Assembly: GCF_004346845.1 (NCBI RefSeq)
Contig: NZ_SMGI01000004.1
Span: 62,001 to 126,000 of the forward strand
Length of the DNA stretch: 64,000 nucleotides
DNA from: Winogradskyella wandonensis
Lineage (GTDB): Bacteria > Bacteroidota > Bacteroidia > Flavobacteriales > Flavobacteriaceae
Reading direction: 5' to 3'
Shown here: in pieces, positions 8,179 through 17,530 of the stretch
How the letters are laid out: every line of letters begins with the position of its first letter
Position numbering within the stretch: position 1 is the stretch's first letter
Position numbers and translations under genes: made by a program
Notes under the pieces: generated by a model
Seen by the model: only the letters and a program-made list of their open reading frames with translations
What the model was told of the DNA's origin: nothing
Database searches by the model: none

Positions 8179-8949
8179 ATGAAAAGATTATTTTCTATCC
8201 TAGCCATTACGTGTTTAATGGTTATTGGAACTGTTAATGCAAATGCAACAACAGCAGTAGCATCAGCAACAGCAACCGTTACAAATGTAGCTCAAGAAGA
8301 ACCAGCAGCAGCTGAAGACACTGGGTTTCATCAAGAATTAAAAAAGAGATTTATTGAAGGTGGTCCTGGATTTATGGGGATTGTTTTATTATGTTTAATT
8401 CTTGGTCTAGCAATTGCTATCGAGAGAATTATCTTTTTAAATCTTTCTACAACTAACAGTAAAAAATTAACTCAGAATGTTGAAGACGCTTTAGCATCAG
8501 GAGGCATCGAGGCAGCAAAAGAAGTTTGTAGAAATACAAAAGGGCCTGTAGCTTCTATTTTTTACCAAGGTCTAGATAGAGCTGATGAAGATATTGACGC
8601 TGCTGAGAAAGCTGTTGTAGCTTATGGTGGTGTACAAATGGGACAGTTAGAAAAGAATGTTTCATGGATTTCATTATTTATCGCTTTAGCACCAATGCTT
8701 GGTTTCATGGGTACGGTAATAGGTATGATTCAGGCTTTCGATAAAATTGAAGCAGCTGGTGATATGCAGCCTTCTTTAGTAGCAGGTGGTATTAAAGTAG
8801 CACTTTTAACTACAGTATTTGGTCTTATTGTGGCTATTATCCTTCAGATTTTTTACAACTATATTATCGCTAAGATTGATAGTATTGTAAACGATATGGA
8901 AGACTCATCTATCACATTGATGGATTTATTAGTAAGACACAAAAAATAA
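8179..8949 (+). CDS. exbB: MotA/TolQ/ExbB proton channel family protein
   Basis: This 256-residue inner-membrane protein begins with a cleavable-looking signal (1-24, ending NANA) and an Ala/Glu-rich linker, then the three-helix ExbB core: one helix near 63-85 (FMGIVLLCLILGLAIAIERI) and two near 160-225 with the hallmark LAPMLGFMGTVIGMI and KVALLTTVFGLIVAIILQ. With ExbD and TonB it converts proton flux into energy for outer-membrane TonB receptors. The extra signal sequence is common in Bacteroidota ExbB. It is the first gene of a four-gene unit with gaps of only 5-9 bases. Confidence 0.93.
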   Translation: MKRLFSILAITCLMVIGTVNANATTAVASATATVTNVAQEEPAAAEDTGFHQELKKRFIEGGPGFMGIVLLCLILGLAIAIERIIFLNLSTTNSKKLTQNVEDALASGGIEAAKEVCRNTKGPVASIFYQGLDRADEDIDAAEKAVVAYGGVQMGQLEKNVSWISLFIALAPMLGFMGTVIGMIQAFDKIEAAGDMQPSLVAGGIKVALLTTVFGLIVAIILQIFYNYIIAKIDSIVNDMEDSSITLMDLLVRHKK

Positions 8950-8958
8950 GAACACATT

Positions 8959-9414
8959 ATGCATAAAATATTAAAAATAGTAGCCGCTATTGTTGGCGTT
9001 CTTGGAATTGTATTCCTAGTTAGAATTATTTCTGCTGGAGATGATGCAATCAAGAGTGGTGAGAAAGCTGGCTTAGTAGACCCTATGGCCTATGTAGCTT
9101 ATGCTATATTAGCGGCCGCAGTGGTAGCCGTAGTGATATTCATCTTTAGAAATATACTCATTAATCCATCAGGATTAAAGAATACCTTAATAGGAGTAGG
9201 CGCTTTTGCAGCTGTGCTTTTAGTATCGTATTTCGTATTAGCAACAGGTGAAGACGAATCATTTAAACTAGGTTTATACAAATCAGGTGACGAAATGGCA
9301 ACTGCAGGACAATCTAAACTTGTAGGAGGTGGTTTAATCGCGTTCTATATCTTAATTGTTGTTGCAGCAATATCAATGATTTTTTCAGGAGTAAAAAAAG
9401 TATTAAGTAAATAG
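8959..9414 (+). CDS. Small integral membrane protein of the ExbBD operon
   Basis: This 151-residue protein has about four hydrophobic helices (near 5-25, 42-63, 72-93 and 125-147) and no motif I can name. It sits between exbB and the first exbD with gaps of 9 and 6 bases, a position conserved in many flavobacterial energiser operons as far as I recall. Its place suggests an accessory subunit or assembly factor of the proton-channel complex, but there is no direct sequence proof. Confidence 0.8.
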   Translation: MHKILKIVAAIVGVLGIVFLVRIISAGDDAIKSGEKAGLVDPMAYVAYAILAAAVVAVVIFIFRNILINPSGLKNTLIGVGAFAAVLLVSYFVLATGEDESFKLGLYKSGDEMATAGQSKLVGGGLIAFYILIVVAAISMIFSGVKKVLSK

Positions 9415-9420
9415 TAAATT

Positions 9421-10035
9421 ATGGCAAAAAGAGCAGCACCAGAGGTTAATGCCGGTTCAATGGCTGACATTGCATTCTTACTATTGATTTTTTTCTTAGT
9501 TACAACAACCATTGAAAAGGATAAAGGTATCTTAAGAAGTTTACCGCCTATCGATGACTCACAGACTGAACCACCAATTATAAAGCAAAAGAATTTGTTT
9601 ACAATTTTGGTGAATAGAGACGACCGTCTTTTGGTTGAGGAAGAAGAAATGGATATTAAAGATTTAAGACAAGCTGCCATTGACTTTTTAGACAATGGAG
9701 GAGGCGTTAATCCTGAAGGAGAATCTTGTGATTACTGCAGAGGGAAAAAAGACCCAGAGTCTTCTGATCATCCAGATAAAGCAATTATTACGTTGAAGCA
9801 CGATAGAGAAACTACCTACGGTAGATACATAGAAGTGCAAAACGAATTAGTAGCAGCCTATAATTTCTTAAGAGAAAGAGAAGCACAGCGAATTTTTAAT
9901 CGTTCGTTTGCGTCGATGCTTGAGGAAAAAGAAAAGAATCAGTTTAACAAGGATGAAAAGTTAAACGCAGATATCCAGAGAATTAAGGACATGTATCCTA
10001 TGAAGCTCTCTGAGGCAGAACCAGATAAAAGTTAA
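9421..10035 (+). CDS. exbD: ExbD/TolR family protein (first copy)
   Basis: This 204-residue protein has one N-terminal helix. The start (AAPEVNAGSMADIAFLLLIFFLVTTTIEK) contains the ExbD/TolR signature with the membrane Asp (Asp-17) that carries protons. The periplasmic part holds the usual ILVNRDDRLLVEEEE strand and a longer, charged C-terminal tail with a CDYCRGKKDPESSDHPDK insertion. It works with ExbB. Gaps to neighbours are 6 and 5 bases. Confidence 0.93.
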   Translation: MAKRAAPEVNAGSMADIAFLLLIFFLVTTTIEKDKGILRSLPPIDDSQTEPPIIKQKNLFTILVNRDDRLLVEEEEMDIKDLRQAAIDFLDNGGGVNPEGESCDYCRGKKDPESSDHPDKAIITLKHDRETTYGRYIEVQNELVAAYNFLREREAQRIFNRSFASMLEEKEKNQFNKDEKLNADIQRIKDMYPMKLSEAEPDKS

Positions 10036-10040
10036 TTAGT

Positions 10041-10505
10041 ATGTCTAAGTTTAAGAAGAAAAAAGGTGGTGATTTACCGGCGATATCGACGGCATCTTTA
10101 CCAGACATTGTATTTATGTTATTATTCTTTTTTATGGTTGCAACTGTAATGAGAGATAACTCTACAATGGTAGAAAACAAGCTTCCTAGTGCAACAGAAA
10201 TAGAGAAGCTTAAGAAAGACAGAACTATGTTTATCTATGCTGGTAAGCCAAGTAGCCAATACAAGCAGTTTGGTACTGAAGGTCGTATCCAGATTAACGA
10301 CTCATTCGTGGATTTAGATGCCATACAGCCTGCAGTTTACGAGTATATTGGAACACTTCCTGAAGAGTTAAAAGACAGAGTTGTTGTTGCACTTAAGGTA
10401 GACGAGAACACTAATGCAGGTATTGTTTCTGACGTTAAGCAAGAGCTTAGAGAAGCTAATGCCCTTAAGATAATGTACGTTACAGGTCAGAAAAAAGAAG
10501 AATAA
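10041..10505 (+). CDS. exbD: ExbD/TolR family protein (second copy)
   Basis: This 154-residue protein is the second ExbD of the operon. The membrane signature is TASLPDIVFMLLFFFMVATVM near 16-36 with Asp at the proton-site position, followed by a periplasmic domain ending near VDENTNAGIVSDVKQELREA. It differs clearly from the first copy, so the two are paralogues and not a recent duplication. Two distinct ExbDs could form a hetero-oligomer on one ExbB ring. The operon ends in the terminator at 10526-10559. Confidence 0.93.
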   Translation: MSKFKKKKGGDLPAISTASLPDIVFMLLFFFMVATVMRDNSTMVENKLPSATEIEKLKKDRTMFIYAGKPSSQYKQFGTEGRIQINDSFVDLDAIQPAVYEYIGTLPEELKDRVVVALKVDENTNAGIVSDVKQELREANALKIMYVTGQKKEE

Positions 10506-10525
10506 TATATCTTAATTTTTAATAA

Positions 10526-10559
10526 AAGGCGTTATGGTTATTATCATAACGCTTTTTTT
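10526..10559 (+). terminator. Rho-independent terminator after the exb operon
   Basis: Arms GCGTTATG (10529-10536) and CATAACGC (10545-10552) enclose an eight-base loop and are followed by seven T. Confidence 0.88.
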
Positions 10560-10628
10560 ATTGGATTGCGTCAACATATTTTAATAGCTTTACGTAAATA
10601 GCACATAATTTTTAAATCTTTCTATATA

Positions 10629-11321
10629 ATGAAGTTTTACACTAGCCTATTCTTATTTTTAGTTTCTATTGCTTGTTTAGCGCAGGACAGTTTGGCTGTA
10701 GAGGTGGATAATAAGTATAGAGAAGATCAATTTTATGCATCAATAACATATAATGCACTTTCTAATAATCCAAAAGGAGTAAGTCAAAACGGCTTCTCTA
10801 CTGGCTTCCATTTTGGATTTATAAGAGATATGCCCATAAATCCAAAACGAAATTGGGCCTTAGGGATTGGACTTGGAATATCGTCGAATTCGTATAATCA
10901 AAATCTTGTTATTAGAGAAAATAATAATGTAGTAGACTTTGCTTTACAAAACGACCTTGAGCTGGGTAATGTAACTAAGAATAAGTTTACCACCTATCTG
11001 ATTGATGTTCCGTTTGAGTTGCGTTGGCGAACATCGAATGCAACAGACTATAAGTTTTGGCGTATTTATCCAGGATTTAAATTCAGTTATTTGGTCTACA
11101 ATTCTACCAAACTAAAAAGTGACGCTACCGATGAGCGGTTGTCAAATCTAGATATCTTTAATAAGTTTCAGTACGGGCTTACACTTAGCGCTGGTTATGG
11201 TACTTGGAATTTTCAGGTTTATTGCGCTTTAAATCCAATATTCGATGGTAATGCTAGTCTAAATGGAAATTCTATTGACGCTAAGGCCTTAAAGGTGGGC
11301 ATTATGTTTTATATCTTATAG
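10629..11321 (+). CDS. Porin-like outer-membrane beta-barrel protein (PorT-like)
   Basis: This 230-residue protein has a signal peptide (1-18, ending CLAQ) and an eight-strand-barrel pattern: repeated alternating strands such as YASITYNAL, WALGIGLGISSN and YGLTLSAGYGTW, and a C-terminal aromatic strand (IMFYIL). It belongs to the PorT/outer-membrane protein beta-barrel superfamily found in T9SS bacteria. A specific T9SS role cannot be shown. It has its own promoter region after the exb terminator. Its stop overlaps the stop of the convergent gene by six bases. Confidence 0.8.
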   Translation: MKFYTSLFLFLVSIACLAQDSLAVEVDNKYREDQFYASITYNALSNNPKGVSQNGFSTGFHFGFIRDMPINPKRNWALGIGLGISSNSYNQNLVIRENNNVVDFALQNDLELGNVTKNKFTTYLIDVPFELRWRTSNATDYKFWRIYPGFKFSYLVYNSTKLKSDATDERLSNLDIFNKFQYGLTLSAGYGTWNFQVYCALNPIFDGNASLNGNSIDAKALKVGIMFYIL

Positions 11322-11921
11322 CCACCACTTTAAGAGTAATAGCTGAGGTATAAATCCTGTTAAGCTACCGATAATTAACTCTGGATATGTATGTGCTTTT
11401 AAATGAAGTCTAGATGTAGCTATTGCACCAAGGAGTATCATCATTAGTGCTATAGTACCATTAATATTTATTTGGTAGTGTATACCAAGTGCTATAGCAA
11501 ACATAAAAAAGCCACTTGCTGCTAGCATATGTATACTGGCTTTTATCTTAAAAATTACTAATACAAAACACGCTATTGTCGAAGCTAGAATACCTACAAA
11601 AAAGAAATAGAGCTCGACAATTTCGTTAGATGTAAATACCCTAGAAATTACCAAGCATATGATTACTGAATTAATTAGTAATGGTAGCTTCCGCTCGTTC
11701 GTTGACTTTAGATATATACTATTAACTTTATTAAGTGTTTTTAATAAATAGTAAACGAGTAGCGGTAAAATAATAGTGAGTAATATGGTAGAGAAAATCT
11801 TAGCGTATTGTATTGGCTGCGGAATAAATCTAGGCGTTTTAGAAAAATAAAACAAAACACCTAATAGTGGCATAATTAAAGGATGCAATACATATGATAT
11901 ACTTCTTAGCACAAAATCCAT
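11316..11921 (-). CDS. Integral membrane protein, PAP2-like
   Basis: This 201-residue protein has about six transmembrane helices. Near its C-terminus the segment SRLHLKAHTYPELIIGSLTG resembles the last PAP2 phosphatase motif (SRxxxxxHxxxD), but with Glu where Asp is usual and without a clear first motif, so catalytic activity is doubtful. It starts nine bases after the rpoN stop and is probably read from the same transcript. Its 3' end overlaps the convergent porin gene. Confidence 0.75.
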   Translation of the reverse strand: MDFVLRSISYVLHPLIMPLLGVLFYFSKTPRFIPQPIQYAKIFSTILLTIILPLLVYYLLKTLNKVNSIYLKSTNERKLPLLINSVIICLVISRVFTSNEIVELYFFFVGILASTIACFVLVIFKIKASIHMLAASGFFMFAIALGIHYQININGTIALMMILLGAIATSRLHLKAHTYPELIIGSLTGFIPQLLLLKWWL

Positions 11922-11930
11922 AAAAGTAAT

Positions 11931-13394
11931 TTATATCTTTTTTCGAAGTCGGGCTACAGGAATATCTAGTTGCTCTCTGTATTTTGCAACAGTCCTTCTA
12001 GCAATAGGATACCCTTTTTCTTTCAGGATTTTCGCCAATTTATCGTCAGTAAGTGGTTTCTTTTTGTCTTCCTCTTCTATAACAGTTTCTAAGATTTTTT
12101 TAATCTCTCTTGTAGAGACTTCTTCGCCTTGGTCATTGGTCATAGACTCGGAGAAAAACTCTTTAATCAATTTTGTGCCATAAGGTGTATCTACGTATTT
12201 ACTGTTAGCTACACGAGAAACTGTGGAGACATCCATATCTATCTCATCCGCAATATCTTTAAGAATCATCGGTTTTAGCATACGCTCATCACCCGTCAAA
12301 AAATACTCTTTTTGATAGTGCATTATCGCGCTCATCGTAACAAAAAGCGTTTGCTGGCGTTGTTTTACGGCCTCTATAAACCATTTAGCAGCGTCTAATT
12401 TTTGTTTTATAAAAAGTACAGCGTCTTTCTGGGCTTTAGATTTCTCTTTAGATTCTTTATAGCCTTTTAGCATATTGTTATAAGAGCGAGAGACATGTAG
12501 CTCCGGAGCGTTTCTACCATTAAGTGTTAGCTCTAACTCGCCATCTACGATTTTTATAGCAAAGTCTGGTACAATGTGCTCCACAATTCTATTATTACCA
12601 GAATAAGAACCGCCAGGTTTTGGGTTGAGACTCTCAATCTCTTCAATAGCATCTTTTAATTGCTGCTCTGTAATACTAAATTTTTGAAGCAATTTTTTAT
12701 AATGCTTTTTAGTAAATTGTTCGAAAGCGTTATCAATAATACTCGTTGCTAATTCTACATCAGGATCTTGCTCTTTTCTATGGAGTTGAATACTTAGACA
12801 CTCTTGTAGATTTCTAGCCCCAACACCAGCTGGATCGAGTTGGTGTACGATACCTAAAACTTTTTCTACTTCGTCCTCTGTAGTATATACATTTTGAGTG
12901 AACGCTAAATCATCAGTAATATCGGATAAGGACCTTCTTATGTAACCACTTTCATCTACACTACCGACTAAAAATTGGGCTATTTCATATTCTTGGTCAC
13001 TAAGTCTGAAGGTGTTTAACTGATTGGTTAAGTGTTGCGTAAATGATGTGCCTGATGCGTATGGTACTGATTTTTCGTCATCGTCTGCACTATAATTGTT
13101 AGCGTGAGTACGATAATCTGGTATTTCATCATCACTAAGATATTCGTCTACATTAATATCGCCAGCATCTATAGTTTCGTTATCGTTATAATCGTCTTGC
13201 GTATTATCAAATTCGTCAAATTCATTGTCCTTTGCTTCACTTTCTTTTCCAGTATCTAAAGCAGGATTTTCTTCTAGTTCTTGCTTAAGACGTTGTTCAA
13301 AAGCTTGAGTTGGCAGCTGAATCAACTTCATGAGTTGTATTTGCTGAGGTGATAGCTTTTGTGATAACTTAAATTGTAGATACTGCTTTAACAT
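11931..13394 (-). CDS. rpoN: RNA polymerase sigma-54 factor
   Basis: This 487-residue sigma-54 has region I, a Gln/Leu-rich activator-interaction segment (LKQYLQFKLSQKLSPQQIQ), then a very acidic linker (about 48-105), the core-binding domain, the DNA-binding helix-turn-helix (DEIDMDVSTVSRVANSKYV near 385-403) and the RpoN box ARRTVAKYRE near 468-477. It directs transcription that needs AAA+ activators. It lies downstream of asnS with a terminator between, so it probably has its own promoter in that 86-base gap or depends on readthrough. Confidence 0.96.
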   Translation of the reverse strand: MLKQYLQFKLSQKLSPQQIQLMKLIQLPTQAFEQRLKQELEENPALDTGKESEAKDNEFDEFDNTQDDYNDNETIDAGDINVDEYLSDDEIPDYRTHANNYSADDDEKSVPYASGTSFTQHLTNQLNTFRLSDQEYEIAQFLVGSVDESGYIRRSLSDITDDLAFTQNVYTTEDEVEKVLGIVHQLDPAGVGARNLQECLSIQLHRKEQDPDVELATSIIDNAFEQFTKKHYKKLLQKFSITEQQLKDAIEEIESLNPKPGGSYSGNNRIVEHIVPDFAIKIVDGELELTLNGRNAPELHVSRSYNNMLKGYKESKEKSKAQKDAVLFIKQKLDAAKWFIEAVKQRQQTLFVTMSAIMHYQKEYFLTGDERMLKPMILKDIADEIDMDVSTVSRVANSKYVDTPYGTKLIKEFFSESMTNDQGEEVSTREIKKILETVIEEEDKKKPLTDDKLAKILKEKGYPIARRTVAKYREQLDIPVARLRKKI

Positions 13395-13421
13395 GGGTTG
13401 GTACAGGATTTAGTTAAAAAT

Positions 13422-13460
13422 AAAAAAACAATCTAAAACTATACCGTTCTTAGATTGTTT
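13422..13460 (-). terminator. Rho-independent terminator after asnS
   Basis: On the minus strand AACAATCTAA and TTAGATTGTT form a ten-base stem around a 13-base loop, followed by a T run (plus-strand A at 13422-13428). It lies between the asnS stop and the rpoN start. Confidence 0.75.
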
Positions 13461-13480
13461 TCTCAAAATTTTAATCTTTT

Positions 13481-14914
13481 TTAGAATTCTGCATTTTGAG
13501 GCGTTCGCGGATAAGGAATCACATCTCTAATGTTACTCATGCCTGTTGCAAACATAACAAGACGTTCAAAACCTAATCCAAAGCCAGAATGTACAGCTGT
13601 ACCGTACTTACGTAAGTCTAAATACCACCATAATTCTTCTTCTGGAATATCTAAGGCTGCCATTTTTTGTTTTAGCACCTCTAAACGTTCTTCTCGTTGA
13701 GAACCTCCTACGATTTCTCCAATTCCAGGGAAAAGGATATCCATGGCTCTTACTGTTTTTCCATCTTCATTTAGACGCATGTAAAATGCTTTGATATTTG
13801 CGGGATAGTCGAACAAAATTACAGGACATTTAAAGTGCTTTTCAACTAAAAAACGCTCGTGTTCCGATTGTAAATCTGCACCCCATTCTTCAATTAAATA
13901 CTTAAATTTCTTTTTCTTATTTGGTTTAGAATTTCTGAGAATATCTATTGCTTCTGTATAACTAACGCGTTTAAAGTTATTATCGGTAACAAACTTTAGT
14001 TTTTCTATTAAACGCATTTCGCTACGTTCTGCCTGCGGCTTCGTTTTTTCTTCGTTAAACAAGCGCTCATCTAAGAATTGCAAATCTTCCTTATTGTGTT
14101 CTAATACGTAATCGATAACAGATTTTAAAAAGTCTTCGGCTAAATCCATATTGCCTGCCAAATCCATAAAAGCTACTTCTGGTTCAATCATCCAAAATTC
14201 CGCTAAATGACGAGATGTATTAGAGTTTTCCGCTCTAAAGGTAGGTCCAAAGGTATAAACTTTACCTAGCGACATGGCATAAGTCTCTGCTTCTAATTGT
14301 CCAGAAACGGTTAAGTTAGTTTCTTTACCAAAAAAATCTTGTTTATAATCTACCGTACCTTCATCCGTTAACGGTGGATTCTTTGGCTCCAACGTACTTA
14401 CACGAAACATTTCTCCTGCGCCTTCTGCATCACTTCCCGTAATAATCGGTGTGTGCATATTATAAAAGCCGTTTTCTGTAAAATATTTGTGGATGGCAAA
14501 GGATAAGGCTGAACGTAATCGCATAACAGCACTAAATGTGTTTGTTCGGGTGCGTAAGTGAGCGTTTTCTCTTAAAAACTCAAAAGAGTGTTTTTTAGGT
14601 TGAATAGGATAGCTCTCTGGGTCTGAATCACCAAGAATTTCTATTGAAGCTACAATTATTTCAACCTTTTGTCCTTTTCCTTGACTCTCTACCAATTCTC
14701 CAGTAACATGCAATGCAGCTCCTGTTGTGATTCGTTTAAGTAAGGCTTCGTCAAAATTTTCAAAATCAACAACACACTGAATATTATTTATAGTTGAGCC
14801 GTCGTTAAGCGCTATAAAACGATTAGCTCTAAATGTACGTACCCATCCTTTTACGCTTACGTCTTGTAATGTAATGTCTTGTGCTAATAATTCTGAAACA
14901 GATTTAGTATTCAT
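13481..14914 (-). CDS. asnS: Asparaginyl-tRNA synthetase
   Basis: This 477-residue class II synthetase has an N-terminal OB-fold anticodon-binding domain (about 15-110, with [13 protein letters not shown]) and a catalytic core with motif 2 ([19 protein letters not shown] near 227-245) and motif 3 ([13 protein letters not shown] near 448-460). Ending in DVIPYPRTP is typical of the AsnRS/AspRS group. The insertion [15 protein letters not shown] is normal for Bacteroidota AsnRS. It follows the MMPL exporter gene with a 19-base gap and ends in a terminator. Confidence 0.97.
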   Translation of the reverse strand: MNTKSVSELLAQDITLQDVSVKGWVRTFRANRFIALNDGSTINNIQCVVDFENFDEALLKRITTGAALHVTGELVESQGKGQKVEIIVASIEILGDSDPESYPIQPKKHSFEFLRENAHLRTRTNTFSAVMRLRSALSFAIHKYFTENGFYNMHTPIITGSDAEGAGEMFRVSTLEPKNPPLTDEGTVDYKQDFFGKETNLTVSGQLEAETYAMSLGKVYTFGPTFRAENSNTSRHLAEFWMIEPEVAFMDLAGNMDLAEDFLKSVIDYVLEHNKEDLQFLDERLFNEEKTKPQAERSEMRLIEKLKFVTDNNFKRVSYTEAIDILRNSKPNKKKKFKYLIEEWGADLQSEHERFLVEKHFKCPVILFDYPANIKAFYMRLNEDGKTVRAMDILFPGIGEIVGGSQREERLEVLKQKMAALDIPEEELWWYLDLRKYGTAVHSGFGLGFERLVMFATGMSNIRDVIPYPRTPQNAEF

Positions 14915-14933
14915 TTTTAATTTGTTTTAAATC

Positions 14934-17348
14934 TTAATTTTTGTTTTCCGAGACTACGTCTTCTTCTTCTTCGTCATCATCTGGAATAATATTTATTGCA
15001 GGTTCTTTAAGTACTTCTTTATTGGCTATACTTCTTTCCAAAGATAAGAGTAGAGATGGCAATAATAATAAATTAGATAGCATGGCAAATAACAAAGTTG
15101 CCGAAACTAAACCACCAAGAGCAACAGTACCGCCGAAACTTGAAATAGTAAATACTGAAAATCCGAAAAATAATACAATCGACGTGTAAAACATACTAAC
15201 ACCAGTTTCTCTTAGCGCTGCATAAACAGATTTGCGTATTTTCCAGTGATTGGCTTGTAATTCTTGCCTGTATTTTGCTAAAAAGTGAATGGTATCATCT
15301 ACAGAAATACCGAAGGCTATACTAAACACCAATATTGTAGAAGGCTTTATAGGGACACCCAAATAACCCATCATACCGGCGGTTACTAATAGCGGTAGTA
15401 AATTTGGCACTAAGCTAACGACAATCATTCTAACCGATCTAAACATATATGCCATAAACACCGAGATAAGTATAATAGCTAGCGTTAAAGAAATAACTAA
15501 ATTCCGGACTAAGTATTTTGTTCCTTTTTGAAAAACTAGCGCTTTCCCGGTCATGGTAACATTGTAACGTTCTTTTGGGAAAACTTTATTTATTTTATTC
15601 TGAAGGTCTTCCTCGATACGCTCCATTTTATCGGTGCCTATATCCTTCATAAACGTAGTTATACGGGCGTATTGTCCTGTACTATCGACGAAGTTTTTAA
15701 GTAAATCTACATCCGAAGAAGACTTCTTTACATAAGAACTTATAAATAAATTTTCTTGACTCGTAGGAAGTTGATAATACTTCGGATTTCCATTAGTATA
15801 TGCCTGCTTGGCATATTTTACTAAGCTAACTACCGAAATTGGTCTTGAAAGTTCTGGAATTTCCTCAATTAATTCTTCGAGTTCGTTCATTCGTTTAATG
15901 GTGGCAAGCTTCATAACACCCTTTTTACGTTTGGTGTCAATCATTATCTCTAATGGCATTATACCATTAAACTCGGATTCGAAAAAACGGATGTCGCTAA
16001 AAAATTCAGTTTTCTTGGGCATATCTTCAATAAGACTACCAGAAATAATGATTTTGTTAATACCTAGAAGACTTACAATCAGTAGTACTAATGCCGTAAC
16101 ATAAATGGTAATTTTTTTATGCTTTACCATGCGTTCCATCCAATCTACAAATCCGTTAATCCATTTTTTGTTTAGATGCTCTAAATGCCTAGGCTTTGGA
16201 TAAGGTAAAAACGTGTAGAGAATTGGGATGATGAGCAAGCATAATATAAATATGGCCAAAATACTTAGCGATGCAACTATACCGAACTCTTTTAAAAGTT
16301 GACTCTCGGTTAAAATAAAAGTCGCAAAACCCGAAGCTGTGGTTACGTTGGTCATTAATGTAGCGTTACCCACTTTGGTGATTACACGTTGTAATGACTT
16401 TACCTTATTGCCGTGTAATCGTACTTCGTGCTGATACTTATTAATTAAAAAAATACAATTAGGAATACCAATAACAATAATTAAAGGCGGAATTAATGCC
16501 GTGAGTACGGTTATCTCGTACTTTAAAAGGCCTAAAATCCCAAACGTCCACATTACACCAATACAAACCACGATTAACGAAATAAAGGTGGCTCTAAAGG
16601 ACCTAAAGAATAAAAAGAAAATCAGTGATGTAATACCTAAGGCAGCACCAATAAATAGGCTAATCTCATCGACTATATTCTGCGAGTTCAGTGTTCTTAT
16701 ATAAGGCATCCCAGATACTCTGACGTTTAGAGTATTTCTTGTTTCAAAATCTTTAATTTTATCTTTCAGCGTTTTTATAACAAACTCTTTTCTTAGAGGT
16801 GTATTAACGATTTCTTTTTTTAGATATATCGCAGTACGAACGGTCTTGGTTTCTTTATTAAATAAAAAGTTGTCGTAGAACGGATACTTTTTAAAAAGCT
16901 CATCTTGTAGCTTATCTATTTGGGCAATAGATGTTATAGAATCTTTTATAAAAGGTTCTAAATCAAACCTTTCTTCTTTGGTGTTTTTTACTAGCTTTTG
17001 CAAGTCTTTAATAGAAACAACAGTTTCTACTTCGTCATAGGCTTTAAAATCTTCAGAAAGTTGATTCCAGGCATTTAGTTTATCGACGGTAAAAAGCGTA
17101 GAATCTTTAACACCAAGAACAATGAGGTTGCCCTCTTCTCCAAAAATTTCTAGAAAATCATTGTACCTAAGATTTACCTCATGCTCATCTGGTAAGAGAT
17201 TTGCTTCTGTGTAAGTAAAACGCATGTGTTTCCACTGCATACTAAAAAAAATAGTATACAGAATCACAGTAATGAGAATAGCAATTTTATTACGCAAAAT
17301 CAATCGCGCAACAGTTTCCCAAAATCCTGTTGTTAACAGTTTAAACAT
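14934..17348 (-). CDS. MMPL/RND-superfamily exporter
   Basis: This 804-residue protein has 12 predicted transmembrane helices arranged as 1+5 and 1+5 with two large periplasmic domains, the hallmark of RND/MMPL transporters. Membrane blocks include the sterol-sensing-domain-like stretches VLTALIPPLIIVIGIPNCIF near 283 and FSIAFGISVDDTIHFLAKY near 671, whose paired Asp residues are the usual proton-relay site. The C-terminal tail is acidic (DDDEEEED). Related flavobacterial proteins are proposed to export lipids or hydrophobic compounds; the substrate here is unknown. A TACCTTTG -7 box lies at 17367-17374. Confidence 0.9.
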   Translation of the reverse strand: MFKLLTTGFWETVARLILRNKIAILITVILYTIFFSMQWKHMRFTYTEANLLPDEHEVNLRYNDFLEIFGEEGNLIVLGVKDSTLFTVDKLNAWNQLSEDFKAYDEVETVVSIKDLQKLVKNTKEERFDLEPFIKDSITSIAQIDKLQDELFKKYPFYDNFLFNKETKTVRTAIYLKKEIVNTPLRKEFVIKTLKDKIKDFETRNTLNVRVSGMPYIRTLNSQNIVDEISLFIGAALGITSLIFFLFFRSFRATFISLIVVCIGVMWTFGILGLLKYEITVLTALIPPLIIVIGIPNCIFLINKYQHEVRLHGNKVKSLQRVITKVGNATLMTNVTTASGFATFILTESQLLKEFGIVASLSILAIFILCLLIIPILYTFLPYPKPRHLEHLNKKWINGFVDWMERMVKHKKITIYVTALVLLIVSLLGINKIIISGSLIEDMPKKTEFFSDIRFFESEFNGIMPLEIMIDTKRKKGVMKLATIKRMNELEELIEEIPELSRPISVVSLVKYAKQAYTNGNPKYYQLPTSQENLFISSYVKKSSSDVDLLKNFVDSTGQYARITTFMKDIGTDKMERIEEDLQNKINKVFPKERYNVTMTGKALVFQKGTKYLVRNLVISLTLAIILISVFMAYMFRSVRMIVVSLVPNLLPLLVTAGMMGYLGVPIKPSTILVFSIAFGISVDDTIHFLAKYRQELQANHWKIRKSVYAALRETGVSMFYTSIVLFFGFSVFTISSFGGTVALGGLVSATLLFAMLSNLLLLPSLLLSLERSIANKEVLKEPAINIIPDDDEEEEDVVSENKN

Positions 17349-17366
17349 GCTTTAATTTATAAGGCG

Positions 17367-17374
17367 CAAAGGTA
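17367..17374 (-). promoter_or_regulatory. Bacteroidota -7 box of the MMPL-asnS transcript
   Basis: TACCTTTG on the minus strand matches TAnnTTTG exactly, 18 bases before the ATG at 17348. A TTTG block lies 23 bases further upstream, slightly longer than the usual 19-21 bases. Confidence 0.55.
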
Positions 17375-17530
17375 GAAAAAACCTTAGGAATCTTTGTCAA
17401 AATTAAAGCCTAATAACAAATATTTAATTAAATGCTAGTCTTTATAATTTTGAATTCGTAGACTGTTACACCTTAGATTTTAACAGACTCTTAATATCAT
17501 GACTTTTAGTCCATTATTAACTTTGATTTA

